Shown: positions 24,801 through 36,338, counted from the stretch's first letter. The stretch: DNA of 64,000 bases from Ceratothoa steindachneri (GCA_963969495.1 OZ018317.1:35557726-35621725); one strand, 5' to 3'. Made by a program: numbers and translations. Notes: a model not told the origin generated them from the sequence alone.

Positions 24801-25121
24801 TAAATTAAGAGTTATTTTTAATAGGCTTCCTACTTCTCATGTCTCTCTAATACATTTTTACCTTTTTTAGACAAATATCTTTTAGACTACATAAATGTAT
24901 TGATGTTATAAACGGTAAATTTGATCTTTTATGGGTAACTAAAATAATAGATAAATATAGTAAATGACCCTGAACTAACAATATTTCAACTTCAAATTGA
25001 TGTAAGTTAGATCAATCAGAATTTAACTTATCTGCCAAAAGTTTGTTCTTTTCACCAATATTCATCATTTGAATACCCCCCATCACCAGTTTCATAAAAT
25101 CCTAGTGTATGACCCGCCCTA
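21850..25121 (-). mobile_element. 3.27-kb DNA transposon with TIRs, 9-bp target duplication and an uncharacterised protein
   Basis: The ends are inverted copies: TAGGGCAGGTCATAC from 21850 and TAGGGCGGGTCATAC read back from 25121 (14 of 15 identical), with weaker matching for several bases more. The 9-bp direct repeat ATACCATAG lies immediately outside both (21841-21849 and 25122-25130). The element interrupts a minus-strand LINE, whose frame resumes across it. The coding region is on the minus strand (about 24578 down to 22161). A 9-bp duplication with TIRs proves cut-and-paste style integration. The protein does not match any transposase family I can name with confidence, so I leave the superfamily open. 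MULE elements also make 9-bp duplications. Confidence 0.88.
22161..24578 (-). pseudogene. Uncharacterised transposase-like protein, broken
   Basis: Minus-strand coding in several frames. The first block (24561-24235) has SHLTNFVGTGQELMVSELPT. Next, near 24190-24110, comes a Cys-rich segment with DKVFDILTRKCQI and clustered cysteines that could bind metal. The largest open piece (23867-23229, 213 codons) begins acidic and carries VGLRPTAAIATAALIDAG, CVLFDGRIDVTNFM and MAIGGDSTNVNTGVNAGVI. The two Asp-containing blocks are candidates for an RNase H-like active site, which is inference. Then come blocks LPLHHLIINLDGPTLS, DLSTDQHYSYRIVSAIKDG, HSRWLTTANRFLRLWVS and FIIGVYYP..WFNV, ending at a stop at 22161. 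I recall similar proteins only as uncharacterised predictions in invertebrates. A TTTTTATTTGCAG acceptor-like site precedes the first block at 24579, hinting at an intron. Several stops make this copy inactive. Confidence 0.75.
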
Positions 25122-25130
25122 ATACCATAG

Positions 25131-25995
25131 TCTCAGTCCCAAATATCAATGCTGGCACCCACATACCATATTTTTATGCAGCTTCATGGCACATTCCATA
25201 TTAAACCCATGCCATACCATACATTCGTAAGCTTCTTCATCTCTACCGCTTTCATTCACGATACATCCTAGATACTTAAATCTTGTCAATTGATCAAGGA
25301 TAACACTCCGCACCATTCCTCCTCAGAAACATTACCATACTCTTTACCCCCATTCACATTTAGACCCCTTCTTTCATACACCCTATTCGAAGCTCAATCA
25401 ACATTTCTAAATCCCTCTCACTCTCACCCCCAATACGAGTTCATCAACATAGAACATATCCATCACCATTCCTCATTAATCTTCCTAATCTTTTCTCCTC
25501 ATCTACATCTTTAATTTTCTCCCTACTACATCCATAAATATGGTGCAGGTAGTGGAAGGCAATAAATAAATGACACCGCTCGCCTCTTATAGCACGCTGG
25601 GGGACGCCCTAGTAACCACCAGGTAAAATCAAGTTTCACTCAATTACAATTCACCTCTGATTCTCTCTTCCTAATCATCAATTCACTAACATTTCAACCT
25701 TACACAACTAAATTATGTGATTATATAGATCATTCACACACTCAAGTTTTCTCCTTCTCGTTTGCCCCTCCAATGTATAGTTATGCACATACTTGTGCTA
25801 AAACAATGTGTTTGGTACACATAAGTTTCTTTCGCTACACAACTTTACCACCCTCTTTCCATTTTCATTTTCTCGTTGTATAACAAATGCTCCACTCATC
25901 CCCTATCTCATTTTCTCACCTTTTCGTCCAATTATATCTATTACAAGTCTCAACCAATACATATTCCCAATTCCACTTACCAGATGTCCCAAGTC
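25131..25995 (-). pseudogene. Endonuclease/RT half of the split LINE
   Basis: On the minus strand, 25990-25680 carries an apurinic-type endonuclease scrap (ENENGKRVVKLCSERNLCV, NTLF..HKYVHNYTLEGQ). 25545-25131 carries RT palm and connection blocks: YVDELVLG (normally YADDLVLG, so one catalytic Asp is replaced), ESERDLEMLIEL-like, GLNVNGGKS-like, LDQLTRFKYLGCIVNESG and FGTETMV. A large part of the endonuclease-RT linker is absent. The remaining tail lies at 21480-21840 beyond the inserted transposon. Confidence 0.8.
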
Positions 25996-26065
25996 CTTCC
26001 TGAACATCTTATTCTTTTTCCTTTCTATTATTGCAAGGTTCATACACTTCATCCACGCACAGTTT

Positions 26066-26335
26066 CTCCCTCTCAAATCTCATTACTTAATCTTCAAAAT
26101 GAGCTCTTGAGTGATCATCATTATTTATTTCTAAAAGGAGCTCTTAAGTGATCATCATTACTTATTTTCCCAAATGCCCTTTTGAGTGGTCATCATTTCC
26201 TAATCCCCAAAATGCACCCTTGACTCTTCTTCATTACTTGATCTCCAAAATGTTCTTCTGAGAGATCAACGTTACTTAATCCTCAAAATACACGCTTGAG
26301 TGATCATCATTACTTTACCCCAAAATACACTCCAA
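26066..26335. repeat. 37-39-bp tandem repeat, about seven units
   Basis: Units read CTTGAGTGATCATCATTACT followed by TAATCTCCAAAATGCAC with 10-25% divergence. Copies begin near 26104, 26142, 26180, 26219, 26257 and 26295, and a partial copy precedes them. TGATCATCA gives each unit a small palindrome. Confidence 0.88.
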
Positions 26336-26969
26336 CCCCTTACACGAAACGGGTGGCTTTGTTTTCTTTGATTGCCGTTTACTAATCGCTTCCAAGCTAT
26401 TTTGTTTTTCGGTAAAATTGATGCCGGACAAGACTTTAAAAGCATTAGTCTCCAAATATTTTTGATCAGGCGACTCCTTTGCCAAATATTAACACGTAGT
26501 ATCACCCTCCCCCCCCCTGCTTTGAATGCGAATAATTCAATAAAAATAAAGAGAATTAAAGTATTAAAAAATCTTACTCATACGCGAGGGATGATATTAT
26601 GGCCTATTAAACTCAGCCCTTAGATATATTGCTATCGATTGTACCTTAAAACAATTTTGCACGATAGAGAAAAAAATTAAGTAAGACCTGATTTAAAAAA
26701 AAGGAATAATCTGATGTGGGTTTACATTTTAATTAACATTTTATCCAATTTATGTTCTAACAATAATTATTCGAGTTTGAAATATCAATTTTAAACCCGC
26801 AGGCGAAAGAAAAATCATGTTTTAACCAAAATTATAAACAAGATTCGTATTCTCTGTTTAACTGTAGCCAGAATTTAAATAGTGTTTCATTTTTAAATTT
26901 CTCTTTTAGATTTGTATCGCATAAGAGCTTTATTAATGCATTTTGCTCAGGAATAGATATATTCTAATT
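26336..26969. other. AT-rich intergenic sequence
   Basis: Nothing recognised between the 38-bp array and the RTE element. Confidence 0.35.
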
Positions 26970-26977
26970 TGTTTACT

Positions 26978-29900
26978 TGGTTTCCTCCTCAGTTATCCGG
27001 TCTCCTCGGTTGATGCTTGGGCAGAATATGACTTAGGAGACTGAATCTGTTGTTGAAAACGGCAGAAGTCAGATAGGAGGGCTAGAGGAGGACGAGGTTG
27101 TTTCAGACGCTCCTTCTTTCTCCTACGTTTGTCCTTTTTATGTTGTCTTCTGTTCTCCTCAAAGGCTGCGGTGCCGTCGCAGACAGCTGTACTCCAGGCT
27201 CCTATGTTTCTGGCAGTGTGCCTCAACGAAGAAGGATAATTGTTGGTTTGGGCCAGGGTGAGCTTAATTTGATCTTTGTAGCACCGCTTTGGTCGTTTTC
27301 GGGGTCTTGTTCCGGTGGCGAGTTCCCCATAAAGCATGATCCTTGGGAGTCGGTAAGGGTTCATTCGTAGGACGTGGCCTGCCTAGCAAAGACGATCGTG
27401 GATGATAGTGGCTTCGACGCTGGGTAGAAAGGCTCGGTTTAGGCCCTTGATGTTGCAGATGAAATCTTCCCATCGTATTTTGAGGCCATGTCTCATTTTG
27501 TACTGCTGGAATCGCTCGACTCGTTAGATGCTACGGCGGTAGAGCGTATAAGTCTCGCAGGCATATAAAAGAGTAGAGAGGACTACGGCCCAAAAGATAA
27601 TCATCTTGGTTTGAATGGTCAGCAAATGGTTGTTGGAAACGCGGCGGCTGAGGCGACCGAAGGCAGAATGGGCTGCCTTGATCCAGTCTGGTCTTCCACG
27701 TCTTTTCCGCATGTGGAGGTTTTCGAATGAATGCTCCCCAAATATGAAAACTTATCCAATTCTTCAAGGGGTTGGCCGTTGATAGTGATGTTGTTACTTG
27801 GGAGAATTTGACTGGGCAGTGATTGAGTAATGGTCTTAGTCTTGAAGGTGTTAACCTTCATCCCAAAACGCTCGTGGCAGAGTTGTAAAGATCGGCTGTC
27901 CTCCGAAGGCCATCAGCAGTCCTGCTCGGGGTGGCGTTGTCGTAGGCATGCTGTATTTCACGGACTGAGATTGTAGATGTGGTGAGGTTCCCGGTGGGGT
28001 TTTGTTGAACCTGGCTGTCATGTACAGCGAACAAAATGTCGGAGCTAAAATGCATCCTTGTTTCAGACTGTAAGTGATGGAAAACGATTCTGAGAGGGCA
28101 TTTTGGTGACATACTCTGCCAACCATGCCCTCATGAAGAGAGCGAACTAAGTTAATGAAGTAAGATAGACATCCGAACCTGGCGAGGACCGCCCACATTG
28201 AAGAATAAGGGACTTTACCGAAGGCCTTTTTAGATCCCAGAAGATAAACATGGCTGGCTGTTGTTGTTCTTGACTCTTTTCATGGAATTGGCGCGCGCAA
28301 AAGATCATGTCTATTGTCCCTCGAGAAAATCTGAAGCCACAGTGGGACTCAGCGAGAACGTCTTCTTCGATGTCGAGGAGGTGGTCGAAGAGAATGCGGG
28401 CGAAGATCTTTATTGCAGTAATTAAAAGTGATATACCGCGGTAGTTACCGCAGTTCTCTTGACCCCTCTTTTAAAGATAGTAATGATAATTGCGTCGCGG
28501 AAGTCTCTCAGGATGGTTTTGGTTTTCCAGATCGGGAGGATGAGTTTCATCCGGCGGTTATTTACCTCAGGGCCACCGTAAGTAAAGAGCTTGAGCGTAA
28601 TGTTATCAGTCCGGGAGCTTTGCCCGGCTTCATGCGCCTGACTGCTTTGTTGAATTGTTGAATTCTCGATCGAAAGTGGCAAGGACATCCAATGGCGGGC
28701 AGGTTCTGCTGCGTCATAAGGAGAAAATCATCCGGGGTGCGCGAATGATGGTTGAGATGGCTCTCCAAATGAGGCTTCCAACGATCGAGGATTCCCTCGT
28801 TATCAGTGATGGTAGTAGAGCCACCCGCATCTTTTAGGCCACCCACTGATGACCTTGTGGTGCCAAAGACCTCCTTGGTTGTGGCATAGAAGCGGCGCAA
28901 GTCGCGTTGCTTAGCATAGGTTTAGATCTCCTCTGATTTCCTCTGCCACCAGGTATTTTGAGCCTCGTGGATCCCTCTTTGTCATTCTATGTATGCTTGT
29001 TAGTGTTTCCACTTATTATCCGGTGGTGTAGGTTGGTTCTTGAAGGCAAGGTGTGTCCTACGTTTAGCTTGGATGAAACGAGTGATGTCTTCATCGTTTT
29101 CTTCGAACCAATCCTGGCTCTTTTTTCAAGCAAAACTAATCTTCCCTCAGTGACATCGGTTATAGCATCGCGGAGGGTGCTCCAACAGTCCTATATTGAA
29201 GCCGAGTCCGGAATATCTATGAGATGTATTTCAATTGCCTCACTAAAGTCTTGATACGTCTGAAGATCACGGAGCTTGACACAGTAAAAGCAGCAACTAA
29301 ATCTGTTTGCTGCAACCCGCTTCTGTGATCCGCGGATCTTGATGTCAACGAGAGAGACCAGGAGGTGGTGATCCGCCAAACAGTCATCTTCCCAAGGCAT
29401 AAAGCGGCTGATATAAACATCTTTCCTGTCTCTGGTTCTGGTCAAGATATAGTTTATTATGTGCCAGTGCTTCGACCGAGGTTGCTTACAGGCCGTTTTC
29501 TGTTGGTTGGGGAGTTGGAATAGGGTTAGTGTAACGACAAGGTCGTGCTCAGCACAAAAGCCCAGGAGAAGCTGGCTGTTGGCATTGCTGTTCCCGATGC
29601 CATGGTGGCCGAGGATACCTTCCCACAAGCGATGGTCACTAACGACTATGGTGTTTAAGTCTCCCAGCACAATTAATTTGTCGTGTGCAGGACTGCTTAG
29701 AGGGTACGGTCTAGCAGATTGTAGAAAGAGGCTTTGACTTTGTCTTCAGAGGTGAGAGTAGACAGAGATCAGTTTAAGGAATATGTCCCTAGTGAGTGGT
29801 ATCCGAACGGATATATACACTCACTGATGGCAGTCGGGACAAGGATATTCTAGTGCACGAAACAGTATTGGATGGCGAAACGAAGCCATGGATGCGTGGC

Positions 29901-30854
29901 TCGTCGGGGTTCTTTCCCTTCCAGAAGATGGTATATCTGGAACCAGCTTCCCTGAAGTTGCCCTCTCCTGAAATCTTGGGCTTGCTCAGGGTTGCCACGT
30001 CGATGTTAAAACGGGCAAGCTCTTTGGAGATGAGGGCTGTACGTCGATCAGGACGGTCGGTGTCGCTCAAGTTCTGGAGGGTGCGGATGTTCCAGACTCT
30101 GAGAGTGATGAGCTTTAAGGCGGTTGAGTAATATTTGAATTCTGACCGCTGAATGGTAAGTCCGCTAGCCGCAGTAAGCTGACCTGACAAGTTTGCTGTG
30201 TCCGGTGTTTCCTTACCTTTTCTAGGGACCTTCCCATGCGGGGTGGGCTGCGGGGATCCTAAAGTGGCCAGCCTAGCCGTGAGTCTAGCTGCCGACCTCC
30301 AATGTCACGGCAGGGTAATTGGAGAGCGACCATCTTATACCCGCCTACAATTTGTGTGGTAGCAGACTAGAAGCTTCCGGCTATCCAGGCCTTCCCCCAG
30401 CGCCCACGGTGCCAACGTCCTTTTAATTTAGAATAGAGAGGGTCCAGTTCGGCAAAGAAAGAAGACCAGAAAGGAAACAGAGAAGAACACTAGTCACTGA
30501 GGAATTTGTTTTGGGCAATCCTGGCTGCACGACGGCTACGCACGCGCCCTTGGCCAGTAACGCGTCCACTGCGGCCCAAACATTGAGAGATGCTGTTTCG
30601 GCGAGGCTGTTTTCATCAGTCTACCGGATTCTTGGTCTATAAAGGCCCGCCTTTGTCAAGCCTGCCCGATACATGCTGCTCTCCTCCGTTGGAGCCAGAC
30701 ATATGAATCTTATATGACATATGTCTGCTTGGTCCGCCATTGATTTTTCTTGCTGTTGAATGCAAGAGTTTGAAACTGCCAAGGGCATCGCTCTTGGAAC
30801 CATTGCAAGATTCAAGCCATTCCACCAGAGCAAGGTGCAACCACCGGAACAGTA
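26978..30854 (-). mobile_element. RTE-type LINE, near full length, decayed
   Basis: A compositionally distinct, GC-richer block with endonuclease followed by RT on the minus strand. The 8-base word TGTTTACT occurs on both sides (26970-26977 and 30855-30862), exactly where composition changes, and is the likely target-site duplication. 30191-30854 would be the 5' untranslated region and includes the GTAGGCGGGTATAAGATGG-like leader (reverse complement of 30320-30350). Confidence 0.75.
26993..30190 (-). pseudogene. RTE endonuclease-reverse transcriptase, broken
   Basis: The minus-strand start (30190) leads into TLRVWNIRTLQNLSD and RPDRRTALISKELARF, then LSKPKISGEG where LSETR is usual, so the catalytic Glu is Lys. 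YTIFWKGK follows, then GDLNTIV and DHHLLVSL (29670-29330), which complete the endonuclease. RT blocks follow: MKPGKAPG (28600), HCGFRFSRGT (28340), SLKQGCILAPTFCSLYM (28060-28010) and, at the active site, HAYDNATP where YADDNATP is expected (27930-27960), so the metal-binding Asp pair is lost. LDKFSYLGS (27755) and a GTRPRKRPKRCYKD tail (27310-27270) follow, with a stop at 26993. Many frameshifts. This kind of endonuclease was co-opted in the bovine gene known as CFDP2, which explains frequent mis-annotation. Confidence 0.85.
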
Positions 30855-30862
30855 TGTTTACT

Positions 30863-31660
30863 AATATTCATGCAAAATGTTTTATTTTACCCATTCAACT
30901 TTTGCCAAATCCATGACTTTAAAATAAGGTGATAATTGCTTCGGAAGACTTTTCAAATGTTTACTAATGAATACAAATCTTGTTCTATTTTAATCACTGA
31001 ATGAAATTCAAGTTTGGAAATAAAAAAAATCTTATTTTCTAAATTTGTGATCTATAATTCTATTTTTTTCATAAATATAGCTAATATATTGCACAGTTTG
31101 ATAAAGAGAACACTTGCACCTCTTGCATGGAGATATTTAAAATATTCATAATTTCGAATTCTTAATCAGTGAGGTAAATATAATGAAACAATTTTTACTT
31201 TTGAGATCATTTGTTTCTTTTTTCACATGAACATGAGTAAAAATTTGAATTTCTTGTTCAAACCCAACCTTTTAAGAGATTTAGCTTGTAAGAGCTAGCG
31301 TACTCCGTAGTAATAGAAAGTTTGGTACAATCAGTTTCCCCATAATAATCGAACTATGCAGAACGCTAGCTTTTAGATGATTACAGTAAATAACAGTGTT
31401 TTTGTTTATCTCCAGTTTTTTCATGTTTTTATTGCTGTTGAATTCAAAGATTACCTCGGTTTTGGCATGTAATCAGTATTTTCAGAGATTTTTTTTAGTT
31501 CTATATTTTTGGTTTATATAAACAATATTTCTTTAGGTGCGATATCTCTAGTTCAATCTATTGCAATTTTATAAATATATTAAGATAGTAACATGGGTAT
31601 TTTCACTTATTACAACGTATTTATGAACTGTAAAGAAAATAAGAGAAAAAAGTATTTACA
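30863..31660. other. AT-rich intergenic sequence
   Basis: Nothing recognised. It follows the coding end of the pseudogene at 31661, so it may be that repeat's 3' part. Confidence 0.35.
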
Positions 31661-31731
31661 TTAAAAGTGCTTTGAAGATCGTGCTTTGCTAGTATGAAGT
31701 CTTTTATCTTTTCTGACTAGAGGCCATATAT
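31661..31731 (-). pseudogene. C-terminal end of the second uncharacterised protein family, separated by the hAT
   Basis: On the minus strand, this short piece reads PLVRKDKRLHTSKARSSKHF and a stop at 31661. It continues the frame of the piece at 37075-38185 (…NAGVIGEYIW) exactly, if the hAT element and one 8-bp duplication are ignored. The rest of the protein is described under 37075-38185. Confidence 0.75.
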
Positions 31732-31921
31732 CAGTGGTTCTCAAACTTTTTCAGCTTGTTACCCAATTTAACATGCCACATTAAGCATGTTACCCCTTTC
31801 ACAAAAGGTTGTCAACATTGATATATATGGCTAAATTAAAACACTAGTGATATTTTATTTTATTTATTTGTATTTGAACATTGTGCATTTCTAATGACTA
31901 TTTTCAAAGATGTCAAGAATA

Positions 31922-32245
31922 TTAGTGGGATGGATGGAGTTGCATGCTTGAAGCTAGTTGAGGAATTCTTGGCTTCGTGGTTGAAAATGCCAGCGTGGCA
32001 TCGTTTGCAACATTCAAGCGAGTCCTCTTTCTTGTTTTCATCCCCAACATAGTTGAGAAGCTCTTGTCGAAGAAATACGTTGTTGAGAACGATCACAACA
32101 ACTTCAAGGCTCTCCTGGAAAGAGTTAATGAGTCAGCTACTCGTGAAATCCAAAAGGAATCTGCATTTTGGTTTTGGAATTCAATTTTCAAGGCCTCATT
32201 GAGTCGCATTGTAATCCACTCTTCATTTGCAGAAGAAGAATGGTC
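31922..32245 (-). pseudogene. hAT transposase C-terminal dimerisation domain
   Basis: On the minus strand: NEEWITMRLNEALKIEFQ, FWISRVADSLTLSRRALKLL, FSTTYFFDKSFSTMLGMKTR, KRTRLNVANDATLAF and HPSH followed by a stop at 31922. This is the hAT C-terminal region (FW...Y..LS..AL, the Thr/Tyr/Phe-Ser block, KTRKR). One frame stop follows the LKLL block. The N-terminal continuation is on the far side of the LINE at 36339. Confidence 0.88.
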
Positions 32246-32249
32246 CTCC

Positions 32250-33460
32250 GTTTCGAAAGCTAACCTGCAAAATATGCAAAGTCTACAGATGGAATGAAGA
32301 CTTCGGGGGCAGGAGTTGCAAGAAGCTCACAAATGCCGTCAGTGTCTGCGACTCCTGTGAACTCGAGGAGCGCCTGGGCGAGAGCATCGCTCAACTGAGA
32401 GAGTAGAACTCCCTCCTTAAAAGGAAAGTTTAACTCTTAAAAACAGAGAGATGCAGATTCTCAGGCGAGAAGGCTCCCGAAGTCCAACAGCCGATTTCTT
32501 CTGCTGAAGGGCTTCCTTCTCGAGACAAAAAGAAGAAAAGAAAGAAGAAATAAGAGAAAGTAGAAATAGTAGAAGAGAAAGTAGAAAGAGAAGAAGAGAA
32601 AGCATAAAGAGAAGAAAAGAAAGTGGAAACAGAGGACGAGAAAGTAGAAGCAGAAGAAGAGAAACGGGAAACAAAAGAAAAGATAACAAAGGAAGACAAG
32701 AAGAAGAATAAGAGGAAGAATAAGAAGAAGAAGAACAACAATTTAGAGATACAAGAGGAAAGCGGCAAGTCGCCTCCGAAAGGAAAGACTAAGTCGTCCG
32801 CAGACAAATGTGCAAGACTCACCCTTATTGGTGATTCTCAAGCACGGGGTCTGAAGCCCCTGCTAGCGGCCCGCTTTCGCACAAGCGTTAAGGTGAGCTA
32901 CCTCCCATGCTGTGGGAATAAGCAGATAAGAGCTGAGGCCGAGAAGTCTCAGATATCAGAGACTTCAGTCGTTGCCCTTATGGTAAGTTGCAACGACCTC
33001 TACCTCAGAGGAGGTAGGGTAGGCCCTACAGGGGAGATTATGAGGACAGTTATGGGCGCTGTTGACGACTGTGGATTGAAAAACCCGCAGACGCGTCTTT
33101 GTGGGGATGCTCCCGAGGTGGGGTCCAAGCCGGACTGCCCACTTGAGGAAGATGTTGCTAAACAGGCGCCTTGCAGACCTCCGTACGGTGGAGGGTGTCT
33201 TTTTTGTCGACCCTTACGCCGTATTCTATCGTAGAAAAGACCTCTACCAAAGGGACGGGGTGCACCTCTCCTTTAAGGGCAAGGCGTTCCTAGCCAACCT
33301 CATCCAGGATGTCGTGAAGTTCACTCAAAGGAGTGTCCGGCCCATTGGGGAGGCGGACGTACGCCAGTACGCTCGAGTCACTCCCCAAACAACCTTCTTG
33401 GAGGTTGTCAAAAATGGTGCCACCGCGACAAACAAGAAGCCGGGAAACGGAAGAGTATAG
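32250..33460 (+). pseudogene. LINE ORF1 (copy A): zinc-finger, coiled coil and SGNH esterase-like domain
   Basis: Order: a Cys cluster CKICKVYRW...CKK...CDSCELEE (32255-32380), like a PHD/zinc-ribbon; then a stop; a long Lys/Glu coiled-coil-like stretch (32520-32760); then the SGNH blocks. These are LTLIGDSQARG (32818-32850, nucleophile Ser), VALMVSCNDLY (32970-33000, Asn; copy B has SGNDLY) and LYQRDGVHLSFKGKAFL (33243-33290, Asp and His), the last reached through a frameshift near 33090. Esterase domains in ORF1 are established for some CR1/L2 LINEs, and this fits. ORF1 protein coats the LINE RNA; the esterase role is unclear. Confidence 0.82.
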
Positions 33461-33475
33461 GAGGTCCTACATTAG

Positions 33476-36236
33476 GAGACTCCCTGAAAATTCTTCTGTT
33501 CAATGCGAGGTCAATCAGGAACAAGTTTCCTGAGCTCTGTGGCCTCGTAGCGACGGAAGAACTCAAAATGGTAGCCATAACAGAATCGTGGATAAAAACC
33601 TCAAACCGAGACTTTGAAGGCGAAATCACGGTTCCTAGCTACCAACTCTTCCACAGAGATAGGCTAGACAAAGAGGGTGGCGGTGTAATGTTGTACGTCA
33701 AGGATACAATCAAATCTACGAATTCCAACGTTATATCCGACCACGAGCTCCTAGGCGTTGACCTAGAGATCGGTCCTGTCAGATACAGGACCCTGGTGCT
33801 TTACAGCCTTCCTTCCCAACCCGTTGAGAAGTACAGGGAACTGTACCAGCTGCTGGGTGAGCTGGTTCAAGGCAGAGTGTGCATCGTTATATGCGATTTC
33901 AACAGCCAAGTTGACTGGGAAACCAGAGCAGCCTGTGGCGAGAGCACGCTACTCTTGGAGTTCACGAACAACAACTTCCTGACTCAATGGGTGAAAGAGC
34001 CAACGAGAGGAGACAATATCCTCGACTTGGTCTTCACCTCTGAGGATGATATTGTTGAGGATCTCTCTGTAGGCGAAGAGCTTGGTGGCAGTGATCACCA
34101 GCTAGTTAGATTTAGCGTCAAGATCCCGAAGGTAAGGTCTTTTGCCAGTCAATCAAGGAATCTTGACTTGAGAAGAGCAGACTTTGCAAGCTTTCGTGCT
34201 GGACTGACGGAAATGAGGCTAGAAGTGTGCGATGCTGTTGAAGACTCGTGGAATAGTTTCAAAACCACATTCATGAGTCTTCAATCGCGTTTCATCTCTC
34301 TCAAATGCCGCCGTCTGTCTTCTGTTCAACCTAAGTGGTTTAATCGATAAATCGGCCAACTGCTTAGGGAGAAGAGAACTGTGTACTGGCAATCGAAGAT
34401 CTCGGGTGACTTTGACGAATACCGGAGGCTAGCCAGGAGAGTGAAGTCCAGCATAAGGGCGGCTAAGCGGTCTGAAGAACTCCGAGTGGTGAGACTCTGT
34501 AAAGAGAATCCCAAGGAGTTCTTTGGATATGTAAACAGCCGTAAACCAATCCGTCGAACGATTGGCCCTTTGAGGAATGAGGAGGGGACATTAAAGCATT
34601 CAGATGCAGAAAATGCTAACCTCCTCAACGACTACTTCTCTTCAGTGTTCACTGAAGAATGTAGTCCCGTCCCCCAGCTGACGGACTCCTACTCGGGGGA
34701 AAAGCTGGAGGATATGGACTTCACCGAAGTTGAAATCAAAAAGAAGATCAGTGACCTAATGACGAATAAGTCACATGGCCCGGATGGGTTTTTACCTAAA
34801 GTGTTAAAAGGAGTGCGCGATCAAGTGTCACAACACCTGAGCGCAATCATCAACATGTCAATCCGGACAAAATGCGTTCCTAGAGACTGGCGTGAGGCGG
34901 AGGTGACTCCAATCTTCAAGAAAGGAGACCGTAACCAACCGTCGAACTACCGACCTATCAGTCTGACTTCGATAGTCGGTAAACTCATGGAAAGCATCAT
35001 GTGGACAAAGTGACGTCGTATTTAGAGTCAAACCTGCTACTGAGGAGTTGCCAGCACGGCTTCCGAAGGCAACGGTCATGCCTGACCAACCTTGTGGAAT
35101 TCTTCCACTTCGTTTTCAGTGAGCACGATCGGGACAAGGCGGTGAATGTGGTCTACCTAGACTTTCAGAAAGCCTTTGATAAGGTACCACACCGCCGCTT
35201 TCTGCAGAAAGTGCGAGCGCTTAGCATAGACGGAAAGGTAGCCGGCTGGATCGAGAACTGGCTAAGGGGCAGACGGCAACGGGTGGTGGTAAATGGACAG
35301 TCTTCTGAGTGGGTGCACGTTACTAGCGGGGTGCCTCAAGGTTCTGTCCTGGGACCACTACTATTCATCATCTACGTCAACGACATGGACGGTGACATGG
35401 TTGCCAAGATTTCTAAATTTGCCGACGATACCAAGCTTGGTATGAGCGTTGCAAAGGATGGAAATACTGCCCGTCTTCAGGAAGATCTTGGGAAGATTGG
35501 TGAGTGGTCGGACACGTGGCAAATCCCTTTTAACGTGAACAAATGCAAAGTGATGCATATCGCTCACAGAAATCCCCAATCTCAGTATGTCCTTAAGGGC
35601 ACTGCTATTGAATCCACCGACACTGAGAAGGACTTGGGTGGAACAATCACTAGTGACCTCGAATTCTCGAAACAGTGCATTGAGGCGGAGAAAAAGGCCC
35701 AAAGGATGCTAGGATATATAAAGCGCCACTTTGGATATCGTAACAAGGAGATTGTACTGTGCCTGTACAACTCACTTGTCTGACCGCACCTGGAGTATGC
35801 CGTACAATTTTAGAGTCCTTCATTGCGAAAGGACATCGCGAGATTGGAATGCGTACAAGCCAGGGCAACCAAGCTGATTCCCTCTATCAGACATAAAAAT
35901 TATGAGGATAGACTAAGGGAATTAGATCTGTTCTCGCTGGAAACCCGTAGACTGCGTGGTCATCTCATCGAAGTTTTCAAAATACTTCGAGGGTTCGACA
36001 ATGTTGACTACCGGGATATTTTCACACTGAGTGAGAACAGAACGCGCAATCACGGCTTCAAACTTGAACTGAAGCGTTACAACCGCAATCTGTGTGGAAA
36101 TCTTTTCACTTAGAGTATCTGCGGTAAGTGGAACGCACTTCTAGTGGAAGTTGTCAACAGTGAATCTGTTTACCAGTTCAAGTCAAGACCTAGACAAGTC
36201 TTGAAACGTGGCCGTTTAGGGACGTAAAACAATTGA
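33476..36236 (+). pseudogene. LINE ORF2 (copy A): endonuclease and reverse transcriptase, lightly broken
   Basis: The true start lies upstream of the first ATG at 33568, because LLFNARSIRNK (33507-33540, endonuclease motif) is in frame. Endonuclease blocks follow: ITESWI (Glu), GGGVMLYVKD, ICDFNSQVD (normally GDFN) and GGSDHQLVRF (catalytic His kept). A stop falls at 34348-34350. RT blocks: SHGPDGFLPKVL, AEVTPIFKKGDRNQPSNYRPISL, a one-base frameshift near 35005, VYLDFQKAFDKVPH, GVPQGSVLGPLLFIIYVNDM and FADDTKLG with the catalytic DD intact (35410-35440). A TGA at 35781-35783 splits LV.PHLEYAVQF. The tail, homologous to copy B, ends near 36236. It is one of the least damaged proteins in the window. 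Confidence 0.9.
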
Positions 36237-36338
36237 GCAGCCATGTGCCCGCTCGATTGCTAGTCCAAAGGTACCCTCCTCGAATGGACCGTAAGGTCTC
36301 CTAGTGTACCTTCTTTCCTTGTTGTTACTCCTTGTTGT

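Larger units (their letters stand above)
32246..36338 (+). mobile_element. SGNH-ORF1 CR1-like LINE, copy A, 5'-truncated, inside the hAT
   Basis: It aligns over its length with copy B at 50350-55335 in the same orientation, but starts within ORF1, so the 5' untranslated region and first part of ORF1 are missing. It has two ORFs. After ORF2, about 100 bases of 3' untranslated region end in short ACTCCTTGTTGTT repeats, the kind of microsatellite tail known for CR1/L2 LINEs. The hAT coding sequence stops at both of its edges and continues on the other side. Edge positions are good to about 10 bases. Confidence 0.88.

Noticed and set aside
29789..30190. Host craniofacial development protein 2 gene
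   Set aside because: The similarity is to the RTE endonuclease from which that gene derives; frames are broken and RT follows.
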